From positions 4,297,692-4,361,691 of the forward strand of contig OY744606.1 of the NCBI GenBank assembly GCA_963556255.1: a stretch of 64,000 nucleotides of DNA, in the 5' to 3' direction. A program made the translations under genes and the position numbers. Every line of letters begins with the position of its first letter. Within the stretch, counting starts at the first letter, position 1. Source of the stretch: Allolobophora icterica. Taxonomy: Eukaryota; Annelida; Clitellata; Crassiclitellata; Lumbricidae. Below, one piece after another: positions 22,181 through 32,809 of this stretch. Under the pieces are notes generated by a model. The model was not told the DNA's origin, made no database searches, and saw only the letters and a program-made list of their open reading frames with translations.

Positions 22181-24121
22181 TCAAACCCTTTCTGCCGCAT
22201 TCGCCTGCTCCGGGTGTCTCCAGCGCCTCAATAGACGTGATCCCCAAGGGACCCTTCCCTTCGAAGCTTTACCCTCCGTAGGGCATGCTACCCCCTCTTG
22301 GCGACTGGCATCACCCGCAGTGTCCTGACCGCGACTCGCCCTGGTCCTGCGCCTGAAAGAGGGCCAGCGTGGCAATGGAATGCATCCACAAAAGAGACGC
22401 CGTGCCCCTGAACCCTCCCCGTCGTCGCTCTGCAGGACCTCTCCCTCGTGGGATTCACCCTTCACAACCCTCACCTCATCGGTCAGGTCCTGACATATAC
22501 AAGTGGCCGACTCTGCCCCAGCAGCACAGACTGACTCGGTCTGAACAGATACTTGTTCGTTGACCACGATGGCTATCGAATCGTCACCAGATGTCAGCTC
22601 TGTTCCAGCTGGAACAGGTGGGTGGTCAGTAACCGGGCCCTGGGAATGAAATGGCTCACCACACTCGTCGGCGATACCATCAGATGTACCACCAGTGTGG
22701 ACAGGTGGGTGGTCAGTAACCGGGCCCTGGGAATGAAATGGCTCACCACACTCGTCGGGGATACCATCAGATGTACCACCAGTGTGGACAGGTGGGTGGT
22801 CAGTAACCGGGCCCTGGGAATGAAATGGCTCACCACACTCGTCGGGGATACCATCCGATGTACCACCAGTGTGGACAGGTGGGTGGTCGATAACCGCGCC
22901 CTGGGAATGAAATGGATCACCACACTCGTCGGGGATACCATCAGATGTACTACCAGTGTGGACAGGTGGGTGGTCGATAACCGCGCCCTGGGAATGAAAT
23001 GGCTCAGCACACTCGTTGGTGATGCCAACAGGCGTATCATCACCCTCACCCATGTCAGGCAGCGGCGGAGGTACATAGATTAAACGGACGTCTGGGCCGT
23101 CCACGTCAAGACTCCCGTCTGGGTTAATGGGACCCCCGTAAAAAAAAATTATTCCCACGTCTGTGTGGACCATTCTAGTCAACAGATCTATTTCATAGTG
23201 AACTAAAGGACGTGGCTGGGTCTCTGTCGCACTGGGACCCCCCTCCTCAGGTCTCACGGGATGAAAGCAGACGCCTTTCACAGTCTGTTCCTCCTTAATA
23301 TACACCTTCGTGACTGTCAAGTCCTCCGACCACCTCAGGGTTTTCTTAACCTTTTTGTCAAAGTGGGAGTATCTGGTTCTACCATAAGCTGAGGTCTTCC
23401 GCAAGATGCTGCGGGGCAATGGCACATCAGACGATTGGCACGAGGCTACGGAAAGAGCAGGGTCAGGAGTGGCATCAGGATAGGAGTGTACAAGTGTTGA
23501 GTTATGAGTGGCAGTAGAAGGGGAATGTCCAAGTGTTGGGTCAGGAGTGCAGTCAGAATGGGAGTGTCCAGGTGTTGGGTCAAGAGTGCAGTCAGGATGG
23601 GAGTGTGCAGGTGTTGGGTCAAGAGTGCAGTCAGGATGGGAGTGTGCAGGTGTTGGGTCAGGAGTGCAATCAAGAGGGGAATGTCCAAGTGTTGGTTCAG
23701 GAGTGCAATCAAGAGGGGAGTGTCCAGGTGTTGGGTCAGGAATGGCATCAGGATGGGAGTGTACAAGTATTGAGTCAGGAGTGGCAGTAGAAAGGGTGTG
23801 TTCGGGTGTTGAGTCAAGAGTGCAGTCAGGATAAGAGTGTTCGGGTGTTGGGTCAGGAGTGCAATCGGGAATGGAGTGTCCAGGAGTGTCATGAGCAGGG
23901 GAGTATAAAAGTGTAGAGTCAGAAGAAGCATTAGAAAGGGTGTGTCCAGGTGTACAGTCAGAAAGGGAATCAGGAGGGGTGGGGGACAAATGAAGGTATA
24001 CCTGATCGCCGGCGCCAGCTCCATTGTCGGAGCAAGGCAGCACCCCGTCCACAGCGGAACCCTCGTCGTCCGTCCCCGAGAACACCCGGAGAAGACGATC
24101 GACAACGATATTACGAAGCAT
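22181..24121 (-). CDS. Unknown single-exon protein with two internal repeat regions (paralogue of 56171-58018)
   Basis: A 646-aa intact frame, and I do not recognise the family. I place the start at MLRNIVVDRLLRVFSG because the gene at 58018 also starts MLR just after GTAACG; an upstream in-frame ATG at 24148 exists. The order is: an amphipathic N-terminus (1-16); about 13 repeats of 13 aa such as DPTPAHSHPDCTL (about 50-222); a unique core (236-360) with ILRKTSAYGR, KKTLRWSEDLTVTKVYI and VGIIFFYGGPINPDG; five repeats of 29 aa around SDGIPDECGEPFHSQ (362-515); and a basic tail with LFCGCIPLPRWP and RRRTR (from about 576). The KTLRW string is loosely like a protein phosphatase 1 docking motif. 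The Cys residues near the end could be lipidated. Both are inferences. There is a CRE/TATA promoter upstream and a satellite downstream. Confidence 0.75.
   Translation of the reverse strand: MLRNIVVDRLLRVFSGTDDEGSAVDGVLPCSDNGAGAGDQVYLHLSPTPPDSLSDCTPGHTLSNASSDSTLLYSPAHDTPGHSIPDCTPDPTPEHSYPDCTLDSTPEHTLSTATPDSILVHSHPDAIPDPTPGHSPLDCTPEPTLGHSPLDCTPDPTPAHSHPDCTLDPTPAHSHPDCTLDPTPGHSHSDCTPDPTLGHSPSTATHNSTLVHSYPDATPDPALSVASCQSSDVPLPRSILRKTSAYGRTRYSHFDKKVKKTLRWSEDLTVTKVYIKEEQTVKGVCFHPVRPEEGGPSATETQPRPLVHYEIDLLTRMVHTDVGIIFFYGGPINPDGSLDVDGPDVRLIYVPPPLPDMGEGDDTPVGITNECAEPFHSQGAVIDHPPVHTGSTSDGIPDECGDPFHSQGAVIDHPPVHTGGTSDGIPDECGEPFHSQGPVTDHPPVHTGGTSDGIPDECGEPFHSQGPVTDHPPVHTGGTSDGIADECGEPFHSQGPVTDHPPVPAGTELTSGDDSIAIVVNEQVSVQTESVCAAGAESATCICQDLTDEVRVVKGESHEGEVLQSDDGEGSGARRLFCGCIPLPRWPSFRRRTRASRGQDTAGDASRQEGVACPTEGKASKGRVPWGSRLLRRWRHPEQANAAERV
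22617..23040 (-). repeat. 87-bp coding minisatellite in the 22.2-24.1 kb gene
   Basis: Five units of 87 bp, each coding 29 aa, are almost identical; differences include GPVT against GAVI before DHPPVHTG. The near-identity of units suggests recent homogenisation, and the unit number is likely to vary between individuals. Confidence 0.85.
23450..23990 (-). repeat. 39-bp coding minisatellite in the 22.2-24.1 kb gene
   Basis: About 13 units of 39 bp code DPTPxHSxxDCTx-type repeats rich in Pro, Thr, His, Asp and Cys. They are more diverged than the 87-bp units. All length changes keep the frame, as expected if the protein is made. Confidence 0.8.
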
Positions 24122-24249
24122 CGTTACAACAAAGATAATCCCAGTCAAACCACAAGCAAAAATTCACTCAGATTCAACAGCTCAGAAAAGCAGAAATCTA
24201 AATCGCTCATCAAGAAACTCGCTACTAAGGCGCGCCAGACGAAAGTGAC

Positions 24250-24308
24250 GATGACGTAATCGGCACAAATGAATTAGAACACGGATATGACGTCATTCAT
24301 ATTTAAAA
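24250..24308 (-). promoter_or_regulatory. Core promoter with CRE and TATA-like box
   Basis: On the minus strand a TTTAAATA box (24307-24300) is followed by a perfect CRE, TGACGTCA (24295-24288), about 167 bp before the ATG. A second CRE-like TGACGTAA is at 24252-24259. The block GGGATTATC (24142-24134) precedes the ATG. The same elements, in the same order and at similar distance, lie before the gene at 58018. Control through CREB/ATF-type factors is an inference. Confidence 0.6.
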
Positions 24309-24309
24309 C

Positions 24310-25083
<774 letters not shown>

Positions 25084-25329
25084 CATCGTTACAAGGTGGC
25101 GGCGGCGACCTGAACTTACAGCTGTCGAATAGAAAGACATCACTGGTTCAAAACTAACAAGGGTTATAGTCAAACGGAGACAAAAACTTCATCTAGTCGA
25201 CAGTAACAAAAGACCTAAACCTCAGCGCCCAGTTAGAGCCTTTGCATTTCCCGTCAAGTGAATAAACGGCGTAATATAAATGTATACGTTTTTATATAGC
25301 GACCATATATGGCCTCGACCCTGCTCATT

Positions 25330-25545
25330 TTTCAAAGGATTGATCGGGTGAGTATGGACTACTCTCTGGAAACCCCTCTGATTTGGTTTGGCCTTCTGGA
25401 AACCGGACTCTGACCTCTTTTGGACTACTCTCTGGAAACCCCCTCTGATCTGACGCAGCGCTCGTGAATAGGCTGGTGTCCTGCGCTTGGCCTTCGAGTG
25501 GCGCTTTAGAAGTTTGGAGATCACGATTACGATTACGATCCTTCA
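25330..25545 (+). mobile_element. SINE body and GATTACGATTACGAT tail
   Basis: Two copies of GGACTACTCTCTGGAAACCC are followed by CGCTCGTGAATAGG, GCGCTTTAGAAGTTTGGAGA and TCACGATTACGATTACGAT. The same ending is at 361-450, 26580-26650, 37725-37912 and 61085-61268. The conserved GCGCTTTAGAAGTTT end resembles the LINE end at 13925. Confidence 0.55.
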
Positions 25546-25559
25546 TCACCGCTGCCCGT

Positions 25560-25690
25560 TTGATACGCCATTTAAGGTCCCGGTGTACGGACCGTGCTAG
25601 CCCGAGATTTAAATCTCTGAAAGAAGCCACCTTCGGGAAGTGAACCGCGATCCGCATGCTCTCTAACACAGTATGGGTCGCAGCCAACGC
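25560..25690 (-). mobile_element. tRNA-derived SINE
   Basis: Read on minus, GATCGCGGTTCACTTCCCGA is the B-box region, followed by TTTCAGAGATTTAAATCTCG and GGGCTAGCACGGTCCGT. The same body is at 59040-59190 on the plus strand (TTTCAGAGAGTTGAATATCG, GGGTTAGCACGATCCGT), so this is one SINE family. Confidence 0.6.
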
Positions 25691-26059
25691 TCTTATATAC
25701 CAACGTAGCTATCTTGGCGTAAGACCTACAACTTATAAACATCAGTGCACTCGATTCAACTAAACGCTATATATATACAACGATGTATATACGTATACAA
25801 CTATACATGCATGTAATGTAATGTAGCGAAGCATTTATATAGCGCGTTTCAGAAGCTCACAAAAGAGCTACTAGCTAACTGATATAAACAACGTGGACTT
25901 TATGTAATCAGAAAATGTGTGTTTGGCTGAAATGATAGACTGGCCACTTGTGACTATTCCATGCATTTCTCTGCTAAATGATTAAACTCCTGTCCTTCAA
26001 ATCATTTTACATAGGCTAGAGCAGAGGGCGCCCCGGATTATTTTGCTCTTGAATTGGCG

Positions 26060-26345
26060 CTAAATAAATGTTCGATTACAGTGACAATTGCAGTTGGACA
26101 GAGCTCATAGCGCTTCTAAAGCGTCACTGTAATCACACTCAACGTATCAATCGAATTATGGAATTTATGTCTACTCCTGCGCCACCATGCGACCTCAATC
26201 GTTGACGATTTCCACCGTAGCGCTGTGCTGTCTCCTTGACCTGACCTACCCAGACTCTGAGCTGACACCGAAACCGACCAGACAACCGAGCTGTTGCGGA
26301 CTTCAATTGATACGGCGCCAATGTTAAGCTGGTCTCTGACGTCAC
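26060..26345 (-). other. Short open frame, no support
   Basis: A 68-aa minus-strand frame beginning MTSETSLTLAPYQ starts inside a TGACGTCA site. There is no domain and no paralogue in the window. Recorded only because a CRE lies at its start. Confidence 0.12.
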
Positions 26346-26579
26346 AGTGACGTAGCTTTTGTTTGGCGCCTAGAAACTTAGGAGATTTACATTTACATTA
26401 CATTACAGTCAATGGCCGCTGCTATTAATTGTGCAAGATTATAGTTTCATCGAAAGGCCCAGAAACAACTTCAAAAGACGCACCAAGGTCTTTTAATAAG
26501 TTTTGACGTCAGAGCTGTTTGTGATTCTTTCTAATCTCTGATCATAGTTAAACTACGAAAGCAAGAAACTTGTAGGCCT

Positions 26580-27055
26580 AATCATTTCAGTGCTTGACCT
26601 TTGACTGGTGTTTTAGAAGTTTAGAGGTTACAATTATGATACGATCCAATCTAGTTCAGATTTAGTAATTTTATTTATAGACATCATCTACACGTGTTGA
26701 AGATGCATACAAGTCAAAGTCAGCATCAGAAAGGTGGAACTAATGAAGGTCGTAGCCAAGGTCAACGTCCAGGTGATTATCTCAGCAGGACATCTCTCAA
26801 AGGCTCAGCAGCTGCTTCTGAAGATGACGATTGGAACTATCAGAGGCATTTGCTTGGACACAGATTATGCAAGAGGTTTCAGACTGTGCCTTGCATCGTC
26901 TTACTGTGAAGTTGATTGCGCAGCGTGGGACTCGCCTGATGATCTGTTGTACGGTACCATTGTACTAGGTCCTAGTAGACACCGTTCTACCACACCCAGG
27001 CTACCTAGCAAGCAATTTCTATCACACCTTACATGTCAGGTAAAGGTATAAAGTC
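26580..27055 (+). other. SINE tail and two overlapping short open frames
   Basis: 26580-26650 is a SINE-type tail (TTTTAGAAGTTTAGAGGTTA then CAATTATGATACGATCC). Downstream two overlapping frames of 71 and 105 aa (26694-27051) show no recognisable domain or good splice sites. I cannot support a gene. Confidence 0.3.
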
Positions 27056-27537
27056 TGTGCCGAGAGTAAAACCGAAACACTGGCTGATACAAAGACACTA
27101 AGACTGCAACCTGTTGGTAGAAATGTAATGTCCATCTGTGCATCAGCGACTGTTTTGCACTAAGACATTCTGATGCTAATGCTGTGTAAATAAATTTCTG
27201 GAAATTCTAAGACACAAAGCTTAGAGCCAGAATCTGCTGATTCAGAAAATATATACTTTATCATACTTAACTGTAACCCTTGCTGCACTGTTCAACAGTT
27301 CTAGGGTCAAGGAGGCATAGGTAAGAAGTTAAGAACTAAGACCAAAGAGTTAATGAATAAACAAATAGCACTCTCAGATAACTACAAGAGTCGCAAGTGT
27401 CAAGCTCCCGCAGACACATAGAGCCCAAGTGACATTATTTGCCGCTGGTAACTTGTCGTAGAAAGCGTCACCACAGCAGAACGGTGAGCATCAGTCCACA
27501 GACTCTCTTCGACTTTCAAACTGGACAGTGGTGCAGG

Positions 27538-27993
27538 CAGAGGCGCATTTACACGTAGGCGCACTAGGCGTGCACCTAAGGCCCCCAAATCTCGGAGGGC
27601 TCCCAAACGATCGAACATATTTCTTCAATTATAGAATTATTCAATACAATTTGTGATGAATTTATCACAATAATGGGGACAATTTCAGAGCTCAATTTAT
27701 TCAAGAAGTAAAAATGGCCACGTATTTCGCGTTGATTGTTGATTCAACACCCGATGTCAGTTCTTTTTACTAAAATCATTAAATCAAATAACATTCCTTG
27801 AAAATAGCTTCTATAACTAATCATAATTACAGTGCCAGTGTCACAAAACCGCTTCAAGTTCAACTTCGTGGGTTTTTGTGCATGATAGGTAGGGCTTAAA
27901 CATCACCAGAGTCTCAGCTCTCAGTTTACAAGTTCAAAAGGGCCCCCAAAAATGTTTGCGCCTAGGGCCCCGTTTTCTGTAAGCGCGCCTCTG
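27538..27993. mobile_element. Non-autonomous hAT element with intact 8-bp target duplication
   Basis: The termini CAGAGGCGCATTTACA and (inverted) CAGAGGCGCGCTTACA enclose 456 bp. The flanks are perfect 8-bp copies, GGTGCAGG at 27530-27537 and 27994-28001. CAGNGGCG ends with 8-bp duplications are typical of the hAT superfamily. No transposase frame is inside, so it was mobilised in trans. Confidence 0.88.
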
Positions 27994-27999
27994 GGTGCA

Positions 28000-29695
28000 G
28001 GACCACTGTCCCTTAGTAACCTGAAACTCCTCAAAAACTTTTGAATACGGTCCAAAACACATTGAAAGAGAAAGAAATAACGCCAAGTGCAAGAACACTT
28101 ACTATATCGCATTACTAGTCCTAACGAATAAAATATTGAGTAAACTCCAACTAATTGGTATTAAATGACATGCTGTCGCCTTGGCCATGTGCAAATTATG
28201 CACAATTAATCTGCCCAGCGTGTATGTACAGTGGACCTATGTTTAAAATATAAGTTACCGAACTCGTTTCCTGACACGTAGATTATATATAATTTCTTCA
28301 GCAATGAAAAAGCCAAAACTATCCGCTTATTCATTTGTGCTTAATTTAAAAACCATCAATCCTGCTGAATTTCAAGGCAATCGGAAGTTATTTGTAATTT
28401 CAACCAGAGGCGTAGTTAGGGGGTGCAGGGGTACATGTGTCCCAAGGCGCCAAAAGAAGGGGGCGTCAAAATGAGGGTTAAGACAAATAATTTTACTCTT
28501 AATTTTGATGTAATTTTAACTAATATATCCCAAATAAATTTGTAAGATTTAATTTTGGCGCCCTAAACATATCCAGTTATATCCTCATTACTTACAAACC
28601 AGTTCTCAGGTATGATTTTGGCGCCCCATTAAGCACTAAGGGGCACCATGAGCAAACTTAGAACTCCTTGAAGTGATGACATCACCAAATTTATTAGTAT
28701 ACAATTCACATGGTCACAAATCTCACAATAAACCAGAGCATTACTTTACTGGTAACCCACAAAGTGAATTGTGAAAGAAAATGTGAAAATATATGCACAA
28801 TATAATCACACTAGCACAACGGGGGGGGGGATTGGAAATGAACCGCTGGGGTGTGCAAGGAAGACTTAACTGGGGGTCCTAAGAAAGACTTGGGGGTTGA
28901 ACCCCCAACCCCCAGACAATTCTTACCCTGGTGTTAATACAGTTGCAAACATGGACCTAAGCAATAGTTGCATAATAATGCAGCTGTGATTTCCTGCTAT
29001 AAAATCAATTCTTTAAATAATAAGTAATTGTATAATATAGCATAATTTATAGACTTCAAATTCAGTAAACTCTGCACATCCTAAAATGAAATCACTAGTC
29101 TGAGTGATCAGTATCGAATGGTACTTGAATGATACGCTTCTTTAAACTGAGACTTTCAACAACCATCGTGAAAGGAAAACTTTATTCATTTAAGTACCAG
29201 GTAAGAAGAGCTTAAACATTGCACACAATGCAATATAATTATATAAACTGTACAATTCAAGTAAGGCCTAAGCAACAGAATGGACAGTGGCAGCACTGCT
29301 TGTTTGTTGATTCATAACTCTACAGTAACTGAAGAAGTCGCGTATATGCTTGTCATTTTAAGTCAATAATTAGTGCCTATTTATATAGAGAAAACTCGGA
29401 AAGAAAACTCAGAAGTACTTAGGATTAAACCTTGTAGCAGCCCAGACGAGACGGGGGACCGTGGTGAGCAGGTAGAATAAGAAAACACCGACTGCGTGCC
29501 GTCAGAGAGAAACGGAGAAGACAACCCACGGTACTAACTATATTAATCTATTCACCAGTCACATTTTCTTAAGAATTCTCGTTTTTCATGTTCCCAACTT
29601 TTCCTCGTCCTACGGGCATCCGTATTTTGCGAAACACCATTAACACATCTAAGACTTACCCCGAAAATGAACCATCGAGGCCCTATAAAAGACGC
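28000..29695. other. Intergenic stretch with hAT-like debris
   Basis: I see no gene. CAGAGGCGTAGTTAGGGGG at 28406 looks like a hAT left end, with GGCGCC-rich phrases at 28555 and 28620, but I could not find a matching right end. G-runs and GGGGGTTGAACCCCCAACCC at about 28890-28920 form a short inverted repeat. Confidence 0.45.
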
Positions 29696-30036
29696 GTCAT
29701 AGTGAGGAGGCTAAGGTCAAAAAAAGCATTGCATTGTTCATCTTGTGGATAAAAGCAACAAACTTTTAGGGCTTCAAGAAAACAATATTTTAAAACTTTT
29801 CAGCCAGAGGCATCACTTAATTCAGGCGGGAACATAATAAAATAGATGATTGAAAATAGGCAAAAAATGCACACGTTGACGCACAGCACTATTAGTCTAG
29901 GCTTGGAATCTCGAAATGACCTTGTTAGAAGAAAATCATGTAACAATTTCCTAACAGGTGTTTCTAGACTAATTTGACCCTGCTGAAAACGAAAATCTCG
30001 ATTAGCAAGCTGGATTTTTATCGGTTCCTTGGAAAA

Positions 30037-30670
30037 ACAAGATGGCGGCCAAAATGGTGGCCAATATCTTCAAATGGCTATAGGTAGTCATGTATGTCAT
30101 GCGAACAGGATTTTAGAGTCTAAATTAACATTTCCGGGGTCAAGGAATGCGATGCAACAAAACATACATGTGTAGCAATGCCAAAAAACAAAATGGCGGA
30201 CAAAATGGCGGCCACATATTTTCAAATGCTATAAGTAAAAGTCATGTATGTGATAGAAACATAATTTTAGAGTATAAATTAACATTTTCTGGGTCAAGGA
30301 ATGCGATGGAACTAAAGACACATATGTAGCACTGCCAAAAAACAAAATGGCGGACAAAATGGCAGCCAAATACCTTCAAACGGCTGTAAGTAAAGTCAAG
30401 TATGTCATGCGAACAGGATTTTAGAGTCTAAATTAACATTTTCTGGGTCAAGGAATGCGATGGAACTAAAGACACATATGTAGCACTGCCAAAAAACAAA
30501 ATGGCGGACAAAATGGCAGCCAAATACCTTCAAACGGCTGTAAGTAAAGTCATGTATGTGATGGAAACATGACTTTATAGTCTAAATTAACATTTTCTGG
30601 GTCAAGGAATGCGATGGAACTAAAGACACACGTGTAGCACTTCCAAAAAACAAAATGGCTGCCAGTCTGG
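30037..30670. repeat. 154-bp tandem repeat carrying YY1-like motifs
   Basis: Units start with AAAATGGCGG or AAGATGGCGG at about 30039, 30189, 30344, 30498 and 30652, a period of 154-155 bp. Most units carry two ATGGCGGC/ATGGCGGAC-type motifs 12 bp apart, which fit the YY1 consensus AANATGGCGNC. The rest of the unit includes TTCTGGGTCAAGGAATGCGA and TTTTAGAGTCTAAATTAACA. Confidence 0.8.
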
Positions 30671-30699
30671 AGTAGTGTTTTCTTGGTCAAAGAATACCA

Positions 30700-32050
30700 A
30701 GTAACATTCTATATGTGGCACTGACGTTATTGCAGTTTAACCGTCATTATTTACATGACATTTTAACACCCTGTGCTTGCAGTTTAATGATTTTATACAT
30801 TACTTTTCAATATTTGTGTTTCATGACTTGATTGATATAGACTAGAGCTATTTCAAGTATTATTGCAGTCAATGCAATTGCACATAAGTGTACATGGCAA
30901 GTTTTCACTTTGACAGCAGCAGCGCTTGTTACTACACTTATCAACTGCATGATTTACAGTACACAAACTATAGACAACTGTGGCACAGGACCAACTGCAG
31001 ACCACACTGGTACGAGAAGACCTTCATCATCCACACCCCACCCTTATGACGCTGGTGTCGGAGCATCAGTGTGTGGAAGATAGCTTGAAAATGGCATTTT
31101 CTAAATTCTTACAGTATGAATATTGATATGTGAGCAACCACTGGTTGGCTGGTACTAAATATAAAGTCCCAGATCTCTGTGACTTTGGTGAATTCTGAGG
31201 TATTTTAACTAATAACTGAATGTGCTAGGCCATCTTGAAAACTGCCCCTAGAAAAGGTAGGTCAATTTCCGATTGAAATATGGTCATGTGGGATAGGTAG
31301 CAAAGTAATGTGTTGCACACCATTACAAAGGACTTGAAGAGAGTACTTTACCATGATACTTATATCATTTTGCTTCTGAAGGGGGGCTAAAAAGTCAGTT
31401 GATCTAATGAGAATTAAGCATTAGGAGATTAGGAGGCTTCGTTACCAACAAACATTGTAGGCAATGTATGGAAAACTAAATGTTAAACGCCATAAACGGG
31501 GGGCTAAAATGTGTATAGGGGCTAAGAAAAACTAGGGGACTAACTATCCAGCTAGAGGGCTACAGTCCCCTAAGTATCCCCTCGCCACAGTAAAACCGCC
31601 ATGTTTAATGTCAGTTATAGTGTTTCTCTGTGAAGAGTTTTCAATCTGCCTGTCGGTTTTCTCGTCAAGTTTATACTGACTCCAAGTAATAACAACCAAG
31701 TCCTCAATGGTAAAAGGAAATGGCTAACTGGAATCCAGCATTCATCCCGGCCATGAGTACAACTTTGTGGGACCTTCAGGCTCCATGAAGTTTTATTCCT
31801 GAATTTTTTGCACAAGTCCTTTGATAAAGTTGCTCTGAGTTGTGCTGTAAGCTGGTTCTGATAGCAAGAAATTGAGAGTTCCACCAATGCAAACACTGTT
31901 TCCATGGCCTATTGTAAAGAAATTCCACTCTTCATGTAATCCAGTCTTCTTTGGTTGCATACATTGGTGAAATTTTAGTTTTTTTACTGGTATGCAGCAC
32001 CACCACTAAAGTACTTGATATACTGTACTCCTGGTAACAGGATTATGATG
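30700..32050. other. Intergenic stretch
   Basis: I see no gene. The 96-aa minus-strand frame at 31615-31905 has no motif. G-rich phrases (GGGGGGCTAAAA, GGGGCTAAGAAA) lie at 31380-31560. Confidence 0.45.
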
Positions 32051-32089
32051 TGCTGAAAAACAACTTTTGAAAGGCATAGACAGTCATTG

Positions 32090-32800
32090 TATTGTGCTGC
32101 ACACAGTTGCTAATAAAGCACAGGACATGCAGTGAAGACCTTCATCAGAACAACGCACCTCTTCTGGTTTGGGTTTGTCGTCTCATTTCTATGCCGAAAG
32201 ATTCAGAGGTTTCAAAGCTGGTGAGCAGAATGGAAGCAGGGATTGAGACACTGGGTGTCTGGATGAGACCCAACCACCTTCAAATGAATCCTGGCAAGAC
32301 TAATTTCCTGTAGTGTGCCACAAACAAAAGGCTTGGCTGACTTAGTATGGCTCCATTGCATGGTGGAGGACTGCTACAACCATCAGTGGCTGTTTGTGAT
32401 CTCGGGGTGGTTTTCGAAGCAGATCTTACAATGGCTCGACATGTCGGACAAGTGGTTGGTAAATGCTTTCGACAGCTGAGATTAATCAAGAGCTGTCTGC
32501 GGTTGCTTACATTCAGTGTAGCGAAAACAGCGCTTATTAGTTTCAAGGTAGTCCTAGTTGACCGCTGCAACAGCTTGCTGACTGGTGTGCCGGGATATCT
32601 ACTGGACAGGCTCCAGTTGGTCCTCAATGCTGCAGAGTGATTACTTTGTGGCCGCTGGAAGTATGACCACATTACACCGTTGCTCACTGGCTTCCGGTAC
32701 CATACCATATAAAGTATAAACCAGCGGGCAGTTACACCCCTGTTGATGCAATTCACGACCATCCTCAATCAGCAGGACTTGGTAATACAGGCAGTGTGAC
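32090..32800 (+). pseudogene. CR1/L2-like LINE reverse transcriptase fragment
   Basis: The readings in order are: RMEAGIETLGVWMRPNHLQM with NPGKTNFL, then after stops VCDLGVVFEADLTMARHVGQ, RLIKSCLRLL and RCNSLLTGVPGYLLDRLQLV with NAAE. These match the thumb/connection part of Jockey/CR1/L2 ORF2 (W+..N.L.LN..KTEF+, DLGV.FD..L.M..H+, DYCNSLL.G+P...L.RLQ.VQNAA). Stops at 32311 and 32638 and the lack of the palm blocks make it a relic. Confidence 0.75.
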
Positions 32801-32809
32801 TAATGCCTG

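Noticed and set aside
26330..26350. Third CRE promoter like those of the gene pair
   Set aside because: TGACGTCA is present, but the short frame beside it starts inside the site and has neither an MLR start nor the conserved motifs; no TATA-like box at the same distance.
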